DNA of 64,000 bases from WTGA01 sp965231865 (GCA_965231865.1 CBDDOJ010000002.1:434001-498000), one strand, 5' to 3'; numbered from the stretch's first letter, positions 43,783 through 53,743 are shown. A program made the numbers and translations. Notes: generated by a model from the letters alone, not told the origin.

Positions 43783-45396
43783 TCACGATTTCCAGGCTGT
43801 TTGCACCATATCCGCACATTTTTCCCCAATCATGATGGTGGGCGCATTGGTATTCCCCGAAGTAATGCCGGGCATGATGGATGCATCGGCAACCCGCAAT
43901 CCCTCGACATTGTGGACCTGGAGTTCATGATTGACCACCGCCTGCCTGTCCGACTCTTCTCCCATTTTACAGGTGCAGCTGGGGTGGTAAATGGTGGTTG
44001 CAGTATTGCGGGCATGTTCCAGCAGCTCTTCGTCGGAACGCACCTTGGGCCCCGGATCGAACTCGGACAGGATATAGTCTTTCAATGCAGGCATGGATGC
44101 GATTTGACGGGACACCTTCATGGCATCGACCACCACCCGGCAGTCCTCTTCGGTGGACAGGTAACGGGGCTGTATCGATGGATATTCCAGCGCATCCGGG
44201 GACTTGATTCGGATGCTGCCCCGGCTGGAAGGGCGCAACTGGCAGACCGACGAGGTAAATGCGGAAAACCGGTGGGTCCCTTCTCCCGGGCTGTCCGAGC
44301 TCAGGGGCTGGTAGTGAAACTGGATGTCCGGTCTGCTTACGGAAGGCCTTGAGCGGGTGAAAATGGCAATCTGGCTGGCTGCCATGGTCATGGGCCCGGT
44401 GCGCCGGACAAGGTATTCCAGACCGATCATGAATTTCCTGAATGGGTTGCTGACTTCATCATTCAATGTGGGCTCGGTTGTTTTGTACACCGCGCGGATC
44501 TGCAAATGGTCCTGGAGATTTTCGCCGACACCCGGCAAATCGGTGACCACGGGAATCTGCAGGGAGTTGAGTAACCGGCCCGGGCCGATGCCGGACAGCT
44601 GCAGGAGCTGTGGTGAACCGATTGCACCGGAAGAGACAATGATTTCCTTCGTGTTGCGGGCACGGAACGTTTCCCCGCCCTTGTGATAATGCACTGTGTA
44701 GGCGCGCCGGTTTTCGAAACCGATTCGAGTCACGTGCGCCCCGGTTTCAATGACCAGGTTCTTGCGGTGGCGGGCCGGGTCCAGGTAGCCTTTGGCGGTA
44801 CTCCACCGTCTGCCCTGGTGCGCGGTCAGCTGAAAATAACCGACTCCTTCCTGGTGGAGGCCATTGAAATCATCGTTCGCCGGGATACCGGCCTGCATGG
44901 AGGCCTCCACAAACGCGTCCGTGATTTTTCTTCTCAGCCGGATATCCGAAACCTTTTGCGGCCCCCCCGCACCGTGATAGGCGTCTGCCCCGCGTTCCTG
45001 GTCTTCGGATTTGATAAAGTACGGCAGAACGTCGTCGAACGACCATCCCGGATTCCCCGCAGCGGCCCACCCATCGTAATCCTCCGGCTGGCCCCGGACA
45101 TAAAGCAGCCCGTTCAATGAACTTGACCCGCCCAGAACCTTCCCCCGGGGCCACTTGAGTTGCCGGTGGTTCAGTCCGGTGTCCGGATCCGTCACATAAC
45201 ACCAGTCCACCTTCGGATTGTGCATGGTCTTGAAATAGCCCACCGGAATATGGATCCAGGGATTGGTGTCCGCCTTCCCGGCTTCCAGCAGCAGTACGCG
45301 ATGGCCGGGGTTTTCACTTAATCGATTGGCCAGCACACAGCCGGCGGAGCCTGCACCGACAATTATAAAATCAAAGTCCTGATTGTCCCGATTCAT
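43783..45396 (-). CDS. GMC-family choline dehydrogenase-like oxidoreductase
   Basis: A 537-residue FAD flavoprotein of the glucose-methanol-choline family, oxidising an alcohol to an aldehyde. The FAD fold is IIVGAGSAGCVLANRL (G14-G19). Other family marks are WPRGKVLGGSSSLNG and SSGAIGSPQLLQLSGIGP. The active-site His471 is in IYHPSCTCKMG and Asn515 in TSGNTNAPT. It is just upstream of the TRAP/hps operon on the same strand and divergent from the IclR gene, so it may share control. The substrate is unknown. Confidence 0.9.
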   Translation of the reverse strand: MNRDNQDFDFIIVGAGSAGCVLANRLSENPGHRVLLLEAGKADTNPWIHIPVGYFKTMHNPKVDWCYVTDPDTGLNHRQLKWPRGKVLGGSSSLNGLLYVRGQPEDYDGWAAAGNPGWSFDDVLPYFIKSEDQERGADAYHGAGGPQKVSDIRLRRKITDAFVEASMQAGIPANDDFNGLHQEGVGYFQLTAHQGRRWSTAKGYLDPARHRKNLVIETGAHVTRIGFENRRAYTVHYHKGGETFRARNTKEIIVSSGAIGSPQLLQLSGIGPGRLLNSLQIPVVTDLPGVGENLQDHLQIRAVYKTTEPTLNDEVSNPFRKFMIGLEYLVRRTGPMTMAASQIAIFTRSRPSVSRPDIQFHYQPLSSDSPGEGTHRFSAFTSSVCQLRPSSRGSIRIKSPDALEYPSIQPRYLSTEEDCRVVVDAMKVSRQIASMPALKDYILSEFDPGPKVRSDEELLEHARNTATTIYHPSCTCKMGEESDRQAVVNHELQVHNVEGLRVADASIMPGITSGNTNAPTIMIGEKCADMVQTAWKS

Positions 45397-45593
45397 ATGA
45401 CCGTGAAAATTTATTCATTGGGGTTAACACGGCAATGATAAACCATTTCCAAGGGTAAAATGGCTTATAATGACACAAGGAGTCTCATTATATTTATTAC
45501 CTTGTTTTGTTCGGAAAAATATAATGGAACAGGCAGGCTGCAATTACAGTGCACTGCCCCCCCAAAAACAGAAATTCGACGATTGATACGACC

Positions 45594-46367
45594 ATGAGCA
45601 CGGCGAAAAGAACCCGGGGGTCCACCATATTGCGGGTGCTGAACATCCTCGACCAGGTGTCCAACTGCGATCGCCCGCAAAGTGCAACGGAAATCAACCA
45701 TGCCCTGGGTCTGCCCAAGGCAACGGTCCACCGGATCTGCAACCAGCTTGAACAGGCCGGATACCTGCAGCGCCTGGACAGCAAGCGTTATACCCCGGGT
45801 CCCCAGCTGCAAACCCTGGCTGTGGGTGTGCTGTCCCAATCCCCCCACCGTGCCCAACGCCATGCCATACTGATGTCTCTGTCAAGGGAGATCGGGGAGA
45901 CCTGCAATATCGCCTATCCGGACGGGTCACAAATGATCTATTCGGACCGGGTCGAAACGCAATGGCCGCTTCGGCTCCAGCTCCCCGTGGGAACCCGCGT
46001 ACCGGTACACTGTACGGCCAGCGGAAAGCTGTACCTGAGCAGCCTGCCCCGGGAGAAAAGGGAGCGACTGATCCAGCATCTGGACTTGTCCGCGTACACT
46101 GCACACACCATTGTGGAGGTTGAGGCGTTGAAGACCGAACTGGAGGCGGTACGGCAATCAGGCGTGGGGATTGACAACGAAGAATTTGTCGACGGCATGA
46201 TTGCGCTGGCCGTTCCAGTCAGGGAGGTTCGGGGCCGGTTTTATGCCGCCGTGGCATTTCACGCCCCGGTCGTGCGAATGTCCCTGGACTCTGCGCGAGA
46301 ATATATCCCGCGCCTGCAGCAGGCCGCGGACGACATCGTGAAAGTAACCCCTTTCCCGGAAACCTGA
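45594..46367 (+). CDS. IclR-family transcriptional regulator
   Basis: A 257-residue regulator with an N-terminal winged helix (TILRVLNILDQVS ... LGLPKATVHRICNQLEQAGYL) and a C-terminal IclR effector domain (VPVHCTASGKLYLSSLP, GIGIDNEE-like GVGIDNEEFVDGMIALAVP). ATG 45594 is chosen over an upstream in-frame ATG at 45549 that lacks family sequence. It is divergent from the GMC gene and beside the TRAP/hps operon, so it is the most likely local regulator of both. The inducer is unknown. Confidence 0.9.
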   Translation: MSTAKRTRGSTILRVLNILDQVSNCDRPQSATEINHALGLPKATVHRICNQLEQAGYLQRLDSKRYTPGPQLQTLAVGVLSQSPHRAQRHAILMSLSREIGETCNIAYPDGSQMIYSDRVETQWPLRLQLPVGTRVPVHCTASGKLYLSSLPREKRERLIQHLDLSAYTAHTIVEVEALKTELEAVRQSGVGIDNEEFVDGMIALAVPVREVRGRFYAAVAFHAPVVRMSLDSAREYIPRLQQAADDIVKVTPFPET

Positions 46368-46463
46368 ACAGCAGGCAGACCCTGTTTTTCACCCGGGCCG
46401 GTCCGCTGAACCGGGCCACGCAGTCGAATTGGTGGAACCGTGCTGGACCCCGCAGAATCCGGG

Positions 46464-47237
46464 TTATTCGCGAATGCCGAAACCGGTATGCAAAAGCCTT
46501 AGATTCAGAATAAAAAGCACCGCGATGAAAACGCAAATCAATGCATAGGAAATGCCGAGCTCAATGTCCGTAATCCCGAGAAAACCGTAACGAAAAGCAT
46601 TGATCATGTACAAAATGGGATTGATATGCGATACCGACTGCCAAAAATCCGGGAGAAGCTTGATGGAATAGAAAATGCCTCCCAGATAGGTCAGGGGGGT
46701 GAGCACAAAATTCGGGATAATGGTGACATCATCGAATTTCCTGGCAAACATGCCATTGAGAAACCCACCGAGTGAAAACAGGGTGGCCGTCAACACAATG
46801 ACGCTGGTCATGACCAGGAAGTTATGGATCGAAAGCTGGCTGAAAAACAGCGATGTCAGGGTCACCATGACCCCCACCAGCATGCCGCGGACGGCACCGC
46901 CTCCGACATATCCCAGCAGGATGATGCTGTCCGGCACCGGGGAGACCTGCAATTCCTCGATAGAGCGTTGGAATTTGGCACTGAAGAAGGAGGACGACAC
47001 GTTGGCATAGGAGGTGGTAATCACCGACATCAGGATTAATCCGGGGACGATGAACTCCATGTAGGAGTGTCCGTCCATTTCCCCGATGCGGGGTCCGATC
47101 AGATTGCCGAAAATAATGAAATATAACGACGTGGTGATGACCGGGGGAAAGATGGTCTGTTGCCATATCCGCATGAAGCGTGTGATCTCCTTGCGCAGGA
47201 TGGTGGCCAGTGCAAACCATTGCTGTTGCAAAGTCAT
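46464..47237 (-). CDS. yadH: ABC-2 type exporter permease, YadH family
   Basis: A 257-residue membrane subunit with six predicted helices. It begins QQWFALATILRKEITRFMRIWQQT and carries the ABC-2 features MEFIVPGLILMSVITTSYANVS and PLTYLGGIFYSIKLLP. It overlaps the ATPase gene by 4 bp (ATGA). The substrate of YadGH exporters is not established. Confidence 0.9.
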   Translation of the reverse strand: MTLQQQWFALATILRKEITRFMRIWQQTIFPPVITTSLYFIIFGNLIGPRIGEMDGHSYMEFIVPGLILMSVITTSYANVSSSFFSAKFQRSIEELQVSPVPDSIILLGYVGGGAVRGMLVGVMVTLTSLFFSQLSIHNFLVMTSVIVLTATLFSLGGFLNGMFARKFDDVTIIPNFVLTPLTYLGGIFYSIKLLPDFWQSVSHINPILYMINAFRYGFLGITDIELGISYALICVFIAVLFILNLRLLHTGFGIRE

Positions 47238-48175
47238 TGCTGCTGGGCCCTTCTTTCGTTGGTGATTTCAAGAAACAACTGTTCAAGCCGGTTGGTTTTG
47301 TTTCGCATGCTCTGGACCTGGATATGGTGTTTCGTGAGCACATCAAAAATCAGGTTGATCCCGAGGGTTTTGGGCACGCTGACTTCAACCGTCATGTTGT
47401 TGATCAAATTCCAGTATTGGTCCGGGGCCAAAGACAGGTTTTCGGGCAGGATTTCCAGCGGTTCCGCCAGGTCCAGCACGTAGGTTTCCTGCTGCAGTTG
47501 TGAAAGCAGTTTCTTTGTACTGGTATTCTCCACCAGTTCCCCATTTTCAATGATGGCAATGTTCCGGCACAGGCTTTCGGCTTCTTCGAGATAGTGGGTC
47601 GTCAATATGATGGTGGTACCGCGTTCATTGATGTCCCTCAAAAATTCCCACATCGTCCGTCGGATGTCGATATCCACCCCCGCTGTGGGCTCATCCAGGA
47701 TCAGCAATTTGGGTTCGTTGACCAGTGCCCGGGCAATCATCAGCCTGCGTTTCATGCCGCCGGACAACGCCCGGGAAGACTCCTGTTTCTTGTCCGCCAG
47801 CCCGAGCCGGTCGAGATACTTGTTTGCCCGTTGCCTGGCCTCCTTTCTGGGGATGCCGTAATACCCTGCCTGGTTCATCACAATCTGGAGAGGGGTTTCA
47901 AATACACTGAAATTCATTTCCTGGGGAACGATGCCGAGATAGGACTTCGCCCTGGCAAAGTCTTCGTCAATGTCCGCATCAAACACCCGGACAATCCCGG
48001 AAGTCTTGTTGATCAGGGATGAAATGATTCCAATTGCAGTGGATTTTCCGGCGCCGTTGCGGCCAAGCAAGGCGAAAAAATCACCGGTTTCAACCTGCAG
48101 GTCGATTCCCTTCAGAGCCTCATGGCCATTGTCATAGAACTTTCTGAGATTGGAGATGGCAAGGGCGGCGGTCAT
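47234..48175 (-). CDS. yadG: ABC exporter ATP-binding protein, YadG family
   Basis: A 313-residue ATPase: Walker A LLGRNGAGKSTAIG, signature ALSGGMKRRLMIARAL, Walker B LLILDEPTAGVDI and H-loop TTHYLEEAE. A roughly 80-residue C-terminal extension (LDLAEPLEILPENLS...) is typical of YadG. ATG 48175 is chosen; eight more codons are open upstream. It is translated together with yadH. Confidence 0.92.
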   Translation of the reverse strand: MTAALAISNLRKFYDNGHEALKGIDLQVETGDFFALLGRNGAGKSTAIGIISSLINKTSGIVRVFDADIDEDFARAKSYLGIVPQEMNFSVFETPLQIVMNQAGYYGIPRKEARQRANKYLDRLGLADKKQESSRALSGGMKRRLMIARALVNEPKLLILDEPTAGVDIDIRRTMWEFLRDINERGTTIILTTHYLEEAESLCRNIAIIENGELVENTSTKKLLSQLQQETYVLDLAEPLEILPENLSLAPDQYWNLINNMTVEVSVPKTLGINLIFDVLTKHHIQVQSMRNKTNRLEQLFLEITNERRAQQQ

Positions 48176-48550
48176 GAGTGCAGTCCGGGGCCCCTGCAAA
48201 GGGCGGAGGCCGGTCTCAAAGAGTCTTTCAATTGGTTCTTCACAATTGATTCTTCACAAAAAAAGGGCCTCGATGGGCACCGTGGACGCGGTCGGGCCCG
48301 TCATCCCGCAAATCCGGGGTCTTGTCGCGGCGACCGCTTGTCCGGCACGATATTTTTCCAATGAACCGTCGGTCTTTCCCCGGGTTCCGGGCTGGCTGTA
48401 TTCTGCCGCCTCTGTGATCCGGATCTTCTCTCCCGGTGGGCCGCATGGGTATCCATGGGCAGGAAGGCCGTCAAAAACCGTGGTACTCCCTGAAAGATGG
48501 CACCCATCCGGGAAATTACAAGACAAGACCGGCGTGAACCCGAAACATTT
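48176..48550. other. Intergenic region between yadG and the DUF3108 gene
   Basis: A 375-bp stretch. It holds a tandem copy of ttcttcacaa at about 48236-48259, near the yadG promoter end. No gene was seen. Confidence 0.3.
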
Positions 48551-49270
48551 TCAGGACCCGCGCTGGAGTGTGAATACGGAGACGGATTTCCGTTTCCGGG
48601 TGGTGATCCGCACAGGGATGTTGTGGTTTTCCCGGTCAAGCCAGGCCGTTACGGTGCGGCGGGTATCCCCGTGTTTATGACGCGTCACCTTCCAGGTATT
48701 GTACTCGGCTCCATCGATGTGAATTGTTTCCATTTCAGGGGGCAGGTAAATATAGGTGCGAACCCGCTTGGCATTGATTTCCCGGACGTGTTCTCCACCC
48801 AGGGTACCGATCCTGCTTGCCAGCAGCACCAGGGGGAACGAGGTGGACTCGAACCGGTCCCCCGGTTCGATGGGGAGTTCCTTGCCGGAACTGAACCGGA
48901 TCACCCCGGCCGGGTGGTCAATGACGTAACTGCGCCGGGCGGTCTTCCCGTCACGGGACAGGGTGGCCCCGCTTTCCACCCTGATCGTATCGCCATCAAT
49001 GCGGAACAGGGTTTCCTCGATCAACTCCGGCTGGAACAGTTTCGCAATGGCATTGAGATGGCTGACAGCGGTTGTACTGACGAAACGGTCCTTTCTTTCA
49101 ATGAGAATTTCCAGTTGACCCAGAGAATGCCGGTTGTAGACGAACTCATAGACCAGGGACTGGTCCGGAACTTCAAATGCCCGGGACAACTGCACCGGCC
49201 CCCATGCCACCAGGCCCATCAGGATCACCCGAGCCATCCATTTTACGGTGCCCGGATTCCGTGATTTCAT
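48551..49270 (-). CDS. DUF3108 domain protein, probably periplasmic
   Basis: A 239-residue protein of the DUF3108 family, function unknown. Residues 10-32 (KWMARVILMGLVAWGPVQLSRA) form a signal peptide. The mature part is beta-rich, with YEFVYNRHSLGQLEILIER and YIYLPPEMETIHIDGAEYNTWKV. It overlaps purN by 4 bp. The purM-purN-DUF3108 order is common in gammaproteobacteria, though the reason is not known. Confidence 0.85.
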   Translation of the reverse strand: MKSRNPGTVKWMARVILMGLVAWGPVQLSRAFEVPDQSLVYEFVYNRHSLGQLEILIERKDRFVSTTAVSHLNAIAKLFQPELIEETLFRIDGDTIRVESGATLSRDGKTARRSYVIDHPAGVIRFSSGKELPIEPGDRFESTSFPLVLLASRIGTLGGEHVREINAKRVRTYIYLPPEMETIHIDGAEYNTWKVTRHKHGDTRRTVTAWLDRENHNIPVRITTRKRKSVSVFTLQRGS

Positions 49271-49881
49271 CCTGGAGTCCCCTCATCGGGGAGCCTGGCA
49301 TGCCGAAAGCTGACCTTCCCCGAAGCGATCCCCTGGATGGCCCTGGGGTAAATGATGTGCTCCTGTTCCAATACCCTTTGCTGCAGTGATCCGGCATCGT
49401 CATCCGGGTGGACGTTTACCCTGGCCTGGAGGATGACGGGGCCGTCGTCAAGTTCGGACGTGACAAAATGGACGGTGGCGCCATGGTGTTTTTCCCCGGC
49501 ATCAATGACACGCTGATGGGTATTCATTCCCTTGTAGTCGGGCAACAGCGAGGGATGAATGTTGATGATCCTGCCCGCAAAACGTTCCACAAATTCGGTT
49601 CCGAGTATGCGCATGAATCCGGCCAGTACGACGAGACCGGCTTCGTACCGATGAATCATTCCGGCCAGAGCGCGATCATATTCCTGCCGGGTCGGGTACC
49701 TGCCCGGAATGATGGTTTCACAGGGGATGCCTGCTTTTTCCGCTCTTCGCAGCCCGTACGCATCCCCCCGGCTGCTGATGACCGCGGCAATCTCGGCGTC
49801 CAGGGTTCCGCGCTGCACATGATCGATGATGGACTGCAGATTGGTGCCTCCCCCGGAGATCAACACCACAAGACGAAGCAT
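49267..49881 (-). CDS. purN: Phosphoribosylglycinamide formyltransferase
   Basis: Transfers a formyl group from 10-formyltetrahydrofolate to GAR in purine synthesis. The 204 residues include ISGGGTNLQSIID at the N-terminus and the catalytic segment GRIINIHPSLLPDYKGMNTHQRVIDAGEKHHGATVHFV, with Asn and His, then DDGPVILQ. It follows purM after 21 bp on the same strand. Confidence 0.96.
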   Translation of the reverse strand: MLRLVVLISGGGTNLQSIIDHVQRGTLDAEIAAVISSRGDAYGLRRAEKAGIPCETIIPGRYPTRQEYDRALAGMIHRYEAGLVVLAGFMRILGTEFVERFAGRIINIHPSLLPDYKGMNTHQRVIDAGEKHHGATVHFVTSELDDGPVILQARVNVHPDDDAGSLQQRVLEQEHIIYPRAIQGIASGKVSFRHARLPDEGTPG

Positions 49882-49902
49882 TCGTGCGTCCAGCCGGACC
49901 GG

Positions 49903-50943
49903 TCAGGGGGCAAACATGACGGCAGAGTCACCCCTGTCGACAATCTCGCCGAGGACATGGGTCTGTTCCCCCCCGGACTCCAGTATCGTTCGGGTGGTTT
50001 CGGCCTCTGCGGGACCCACGCAGACCACCATTCCAATGCCGCAGTTGAACGTGCGGTACATTTCCGGTTCGGCCACGTTGCCCTGTTCCTGCAGCCATCT
50101 GAATATGGGAAGGAACGGGATTGCGGAAGTCGAAATCCGTGCACAGACCCCCTTTGGCAGGACTCTTGGCAGGTTCTCCGGCAGGCCACCCCCGGTAATA
50201 TGTGAAATGGCATGTACCGGAACGGATTCGAGAAGCTTGAGGATGGAGGACACATAAATCCGGGTGGGGGCCATCAGTTTGTTCCCCAGTGTCGAGTCAT
50301 CAAACGGGCTGCCAAGGTCCGTACCGGTGTGTTCAAGAATTTTCCGGATCAGTGAATAACCGTTTGAATGCGGGCCGGAGGACGCCAGTCCAATCAGGAC
50401 ATCCCCGGGTTGAACCCGGTCCGGCAGGATCAGCTGTTCCTTTTCGACGATGCCAACAGCGAAACCCGCAAGGTCATACTCGCCGGCCCGGTACATTCCG
50501 GGCATTTCCGCGGTTTCTCCGCCGATGAGCGCGCATCCGGCGGATACACACCCCGTTACAATGCCCTGGACCACCGATTCCGCCTGGTCGATATCCAGTT
50601 TACCGGAAGCAAAATAGTCAAGAAAATACAGGGGTTCCGCCCCGCAGACCACGATGTCGTTCACGCACATGGCAACGAGGTCGATGCCGATGGTATGGTG
50701 CCGGTCCAGGCGGGCGGCGAGTTTCAGTTTTGTGCCCACGCCATCCGTGCCCGACACCAGGACCGGATGGCGGTACCGGTCCGCAGGCAGTTCAAACAGC
50801 CCGCCGAATCCACCGAGTCCCTGGAGCACACCCGGCCGCGCCGTTTGCCTGACCAGCGGCGTGATTCTGTCCACGAGCGCGGCACCCCTGTTAATGCTGA
50901 CGCCGCTGTCCTGGTAAGTCAGGACGGGTTTGTGTTGCCCCAT
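49903..50943 (-). CDS. purM: Phosphoribosylformylglycinamidine cyclo-ligase
   Basis: ATP-dependent ring closure giving AIR, the fifth step of purine synthesis. The 346 residues begin MGQHKPVLTYQDSGVSINRG. Family segments are SGTDGVGTKLKLA, DLVAMCVNDIVVCGAEPLYFLDY and GGETAEMPGMY. I use ATG 50943; the frame is open upstream to 51120, but that part is not PurM. It is divergent from the phosphatidyltransferase gene. Confidence 0.96.
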   Translation of the reverse strand: MGQHKPVLTYQDSGVSINRGAALVDRITPLVRQTARPGVLQGLGGFGGLFELPADRYRHPVLVSGTDGVGTKLKLAARLDRHHTIGIDLVAMCVNDIVVCGAEPLYFLDYFASGKLDIDQAESVVQGIVTGCVSAGCALIGGETAEMPGMYRAGEYDLAGFAVGIVEKEQLILPDRVQPGDVLIGLASSGPHSNGYSLIRKILEHTGTDLGSPFDDSTLGNKLMAPTRIYVSSILKLLESVPVHAISHITGGGLPENLPRVLPKGVCARISTSAIPFLPIFRWLQEQGNVAEPEMYRTFNCGIGMVVCVGPAEAETTRTILESGGEQTHVLGEIVDRGDSAVMFAP

Positions 50944-51381
50944 GTCATCTTTTGTGTTTGGAATGGATTGCGGTTCCCCGGGGACGATTATGCCTGATTG
51001 GGGCCAAAGATTCCTGACCGGTGCGGTCATCGATCCAGCGAGGGTGAACCGTCCTGCCATGGAGAGCCGGAACGGCTGGCGCCACGGCAACCGGCGGCAG
51101 CCCGGCATTCGCACCGGCAATGGGCCGCCTTCCCGTGACCGGCCAGGCAGGCCTCCGGTGTTCCGGCCGGCACGGTTTCACCGGGCACCGCTGCGGAGTC
51201 TCAAGCTGAGTCGGGCAGGTGCCGGGGGAAGCGGGTTCTTTGCCGGGACAACATTAAGGATGACCGGTGGAAAAAAGGGTCGTACAATCGGTATGCTGAA
51301 ACATTGCCCGGATGGGGTCGTTTGGTTCCAGTCCGGCAAAACGATCTGCTGCCAACGGTCCAACATTACACGGTTATCAAG
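50944..51381. other. Divergent spacer upstream of purM
   Basis: A 438-bp GC-rich region. PurR-like or other regulatory sites could not be identified by eye. Open frames here do not resemble proteins. Confidence 0.3.
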
Positions 51382-51933
51382 GTGCTGTCACAAATCCCCA
51401 ATCTATTGACGCTGGTCCGGATTGTGGCCTGCCCGGTTCTGATCCTGTTGCTCAAGGAAGGGAATTATTCCCTCGCACTGGCGTTGTTCATTTTCGCGGG
51501 GATTACCGATGGACTGGATGGCTACATCGCCAAACGCTTCAACTGTGTTTCCAGCCTGGGGGAAGTGCTGGATCCCCTGGCGGACAAATTGCTGATTGCC
51601 AGCACCTATATCATGCTGGCCATATTGGGGGATATTCCATTTTGGCTGCTCATCGTCGTCATGTTTCGGGACCTTGTCATTGTTGCCGGCTACCTCATAC
51701 TGGTGGCAATGGGTACCCGGGATTTCATGAATCCCACCTATATCAGCAAAGTCAATACCTTTGCCCAGATATCCCTGATGGTGTGCATTCTGATTGAAAA
51801 AGCGAGCATTGTTTCCATCCCCTGGATGATTGATCTGCTCATCATTGCGGTGTTGTTTACGACCATCATCAGTGGTGTGCAGTATATCTGGCAATGGGGA
51901 ATACGGCAGGAAATGGACGGATCATCAGGATAA
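51382..51933 (+). CDS. CDP-alcohol phosphatidyltransferase
   Basis: A 183-residue inner-membrane enzyme joining a CDP-diacylglycerol to an alcohol, probably glycerol 3-phosphate (PgsA-like). The family motif D-G-x2-A-[KR]...G-x3-D-x3-D is complete in DGLDGYIAKRF followed by GEVLDPLADK. Several hydrophobic helices follow. GTG 51382 is the likely start (LSQIPNLLTLVRI); the frame also opens upstream to 51304. The stop overlaps the hda start as TAATG. Whether it is the main PgsA or a paralogue cannot be told. Confidence 0.85.
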   Translation: MLSQIPNLLTLVRIVACPVLILLLKEGNYSLALALFIFAGITDGLDGYIAKRFNCVSSLGEVLDPLADKLLIASTYIMLAILGDIPFWLLIVVMFRDLVIVAGYLILVAMGTRDFMNPTYISKVNTFAQISLMVCILIEKASIVSIPWMIDLLIIAVLFTTIISGVQYIWQWGIRQEMDGSSG

Positions 51934-52619
51934 TGTACAGGCAGACAATTATCCCCACCCAGCTGGGCGACGAGACCAGCCTGGAGAATTTCAGCACTGC
52001 CCGGAACGGACTGCTGGTGGAGGAGCTGGAAAAGCTGCTGAAGAACCCGGGTAAGACGCGAACGGTTTACTTGTGGGGTGAACCGGGCTGCGGCAAATCC
52101 CACCTGCTGAATGCCTGTTGCGGTGCCAAACAACACCGTAAGGAGCCCTTTCAGTTTCTGTCCATGGGTCAGGTCAATTCAATCCTGGACATCCGGGACC
52201 GGGTGGAGCCCGGGACACTGGTTTGTCTTGATGATATCCAGAATGTCAGGGGGCTGCATGAAGCCCAGGACCAGCTTCTCGGGTTGTATGAAAAGGTGGT
52301 CAGCCTGTCGGGCAGCATCCTTGCCAGCGGGAATGCCCCGTTGGATCAAATCCGCCTTGAACTGGATGACCTCACCTCAAGGCTGTCTTCCGGGGGGGGC
52401 TACCCTGTGCATGCACTCAATGATCGTGAAAAGATGGCCGCCCTGAAAATGCGGGCGGAAAACCGCGGGTTTGCGCTGGACGATCATGTGATTGCATTTA
52501 TCATGTCACACAGCCGGCGGGACACCGGGTCGCTGTTTGCGCTGCTGGACAAACTCGATTCGGCATCGTTGCAGGCCAAGCGGAAGGTGACCATTCCCCT
52601 CGTTCGGTCCCTGTTGTGA
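51933..52619 (+). CDS. hda: DnaA-homologue replication regulator Hda
   Basis: A 228-residue AAA+ protein that, with the sliding clamp, promotes DnaA-ATP hydrolysis. Walker A GEPGCGKSH and Walker B VCLDDIQN are followed by the sensor region ILASGNAPLDQI and the ALNDREKMAALKMRAENRG segment. The N-terminal clamp-binding peptide is weak: QTIIP at residues 4-8 fits Q-x-x-hydrophobic-P only loosely. TAATG overlap with the phosphatidyltransferase gene indicates coupled translation. Confidence 0.9.
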   Translation: MYRQTIIPTQLGDETSLENFSTARNGLLVEELEKLLKNPGKTRTVYLWGEPGCGKSHLLNACCGAKQHRKEPFQFLSMGQVNSILDIRDRVEPGTLVCLDDIQNVRGLHEAQDQLLGLYEKVVSLSGSILASGNAPLDQIRLELDDLTSRLSSGGGYPVHALNDREKMAALKMRAENRGFALDDHVIAFIMSHSRRDTGSLFALLDKLDSASLQAKRKVTIPLVRSLL

Positions 52620-52970
52620 ACCGGAGGCAGCACCTCAGGTTGAAATTCGTTTTTGCAGGGCCGCGTTTCTTGGGTTCTGCTTTCCCGGTGAAAGTTTACC
52701 GCGTTCAGTGGAAAATCCTGCCTTGATTTCCCCCTATTTCATTCTTTCTGTTTAAAAACATCCGTTAAATCATATGGTTAAGAATCCTGCGAATCCAGAT
52801 CGGAGGTGCTTTCCCGCTGTATTTTTGTATGACCTAACACACCAGTCTCATCAAAAGGACCCTTCGCGACAAACCCGATTACCAACGCACGGGAATACCG
52901 ACGCATTGAAGGCGGGGGGTAAAGGAGATATTTTGAATTGCGTTGACAGAATCGGAACATTCATTGTCGC
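52620..52970. other. Convergent spacer between hda and wrbA
   Basis: 351 bp between two convergent stops, AT-rich near 52730-52780. No convincing terminator hairpin or gene was found. Confidence 0.3.
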
Positions 52971-53576
52971 TCAAAACATGGCCCCGGACAGCGCCACCGC
53001 ACACCGGGCCACTCGGCGGCCCAGTAACCCGGCAATTTCCTTTTCATCACCCGTAATGGGATTGGCCCCATCTTTGCCGGCAACATGGCTGGCGCCGTAA
53101 GGCGTACCGCCACTTTTGGTTCTGCCAAGAGGGGACCGGGTGAACGGGACGCCAACGATGACTGAGCCGTGATGAATGAGCGGCAACATCATGGACAACA
53201 GGGTGCTTTCCTGTCCGCCATGCATACTCCCGGTGGAGGTGAATACCGCCGCCGGCTTGCCATTCAATGCCCCGTTCAGCCATTGCGGGGTGGTTTGATC
53301 AAAAAAATATTTCAGGGGCGAAGCGATGGTGCCAAAGCGGGTCGGACTTCCCAGGGCGATTCCATCGCAGGTTTCCAGGTCGTGCGGGGCGGCATAAATG
53401 TCCCCGCTGGCCGGAATTCCGGTTTCAACTGCTTCGCACACCGTTGAGACCGGCGGGACTGTTCGCAACACGGCCTCACAGTGGTGGACGCTTTCCACCC
53501 CGGCAGCGATGTGGGTGGCAAGTTTTGCAATCGAACCGTGGCGGCTGTAGTACAGAACGAGAATTCTTGTGGTCAT
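52971..53576 (-). CDS. wrbA: NAD(P)H:quinone oxidoreductase, WrbA type
   Basis: A 201-residue flavodoxin-like FMN enzyme reducing quinones by two electrons. The FMN phosphate loop is LVLYYSRHGSIAKLA. Conserved WrbA parts are ALGSPTRFGTIASPLKYFFDQT, FTSTGSMHGGQESTLLSMMLPLIHHG, and GGTPYGASH near the C-terminus. The upstream region to 53743 separates it from argF, also on the minus strand. Confidence 0.93.
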   Translation of the reverse strand: MTTRILVLYYSRHGSIAKLATHIAAGVESVHHCEAVLRTVPPVSTVCEAVETGIPASGDIYAAPHDLETCDGIALGSPTRFGTIASPLKYFFDQTTPQWLNGALNGKPAAVFTSTGSMHGGQESTLLSMMLPLIHHGSVIVGVPFTRSPLGRTKSGGTPYGASHVAGKDGANPITGDEKEIAGLLGRRVARCAVALSGAMF

Positions 53577-53743
53577 CAGGAGAATGTGCGGTCATGGAAT
53601 GATAAGGAGGATCATGGTGGAATTTCACCATGATTCACGGTCTCTGGGTCCATCTTTCAACGTCTCAAGCTGTGCAGGCGTGCTGCACCCGGACCCGAAC
53701 CCCGTCCCGGTACTTTCCGGGGGATGGGATGTACAGGGGGAAT

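Noticed and set aside
50944..51120. Upstream extension of the purM frame
   Set aside because: The added residues are Arg/Pro-rich and not part of PurM. ATG 50943 gives the usual protein length.
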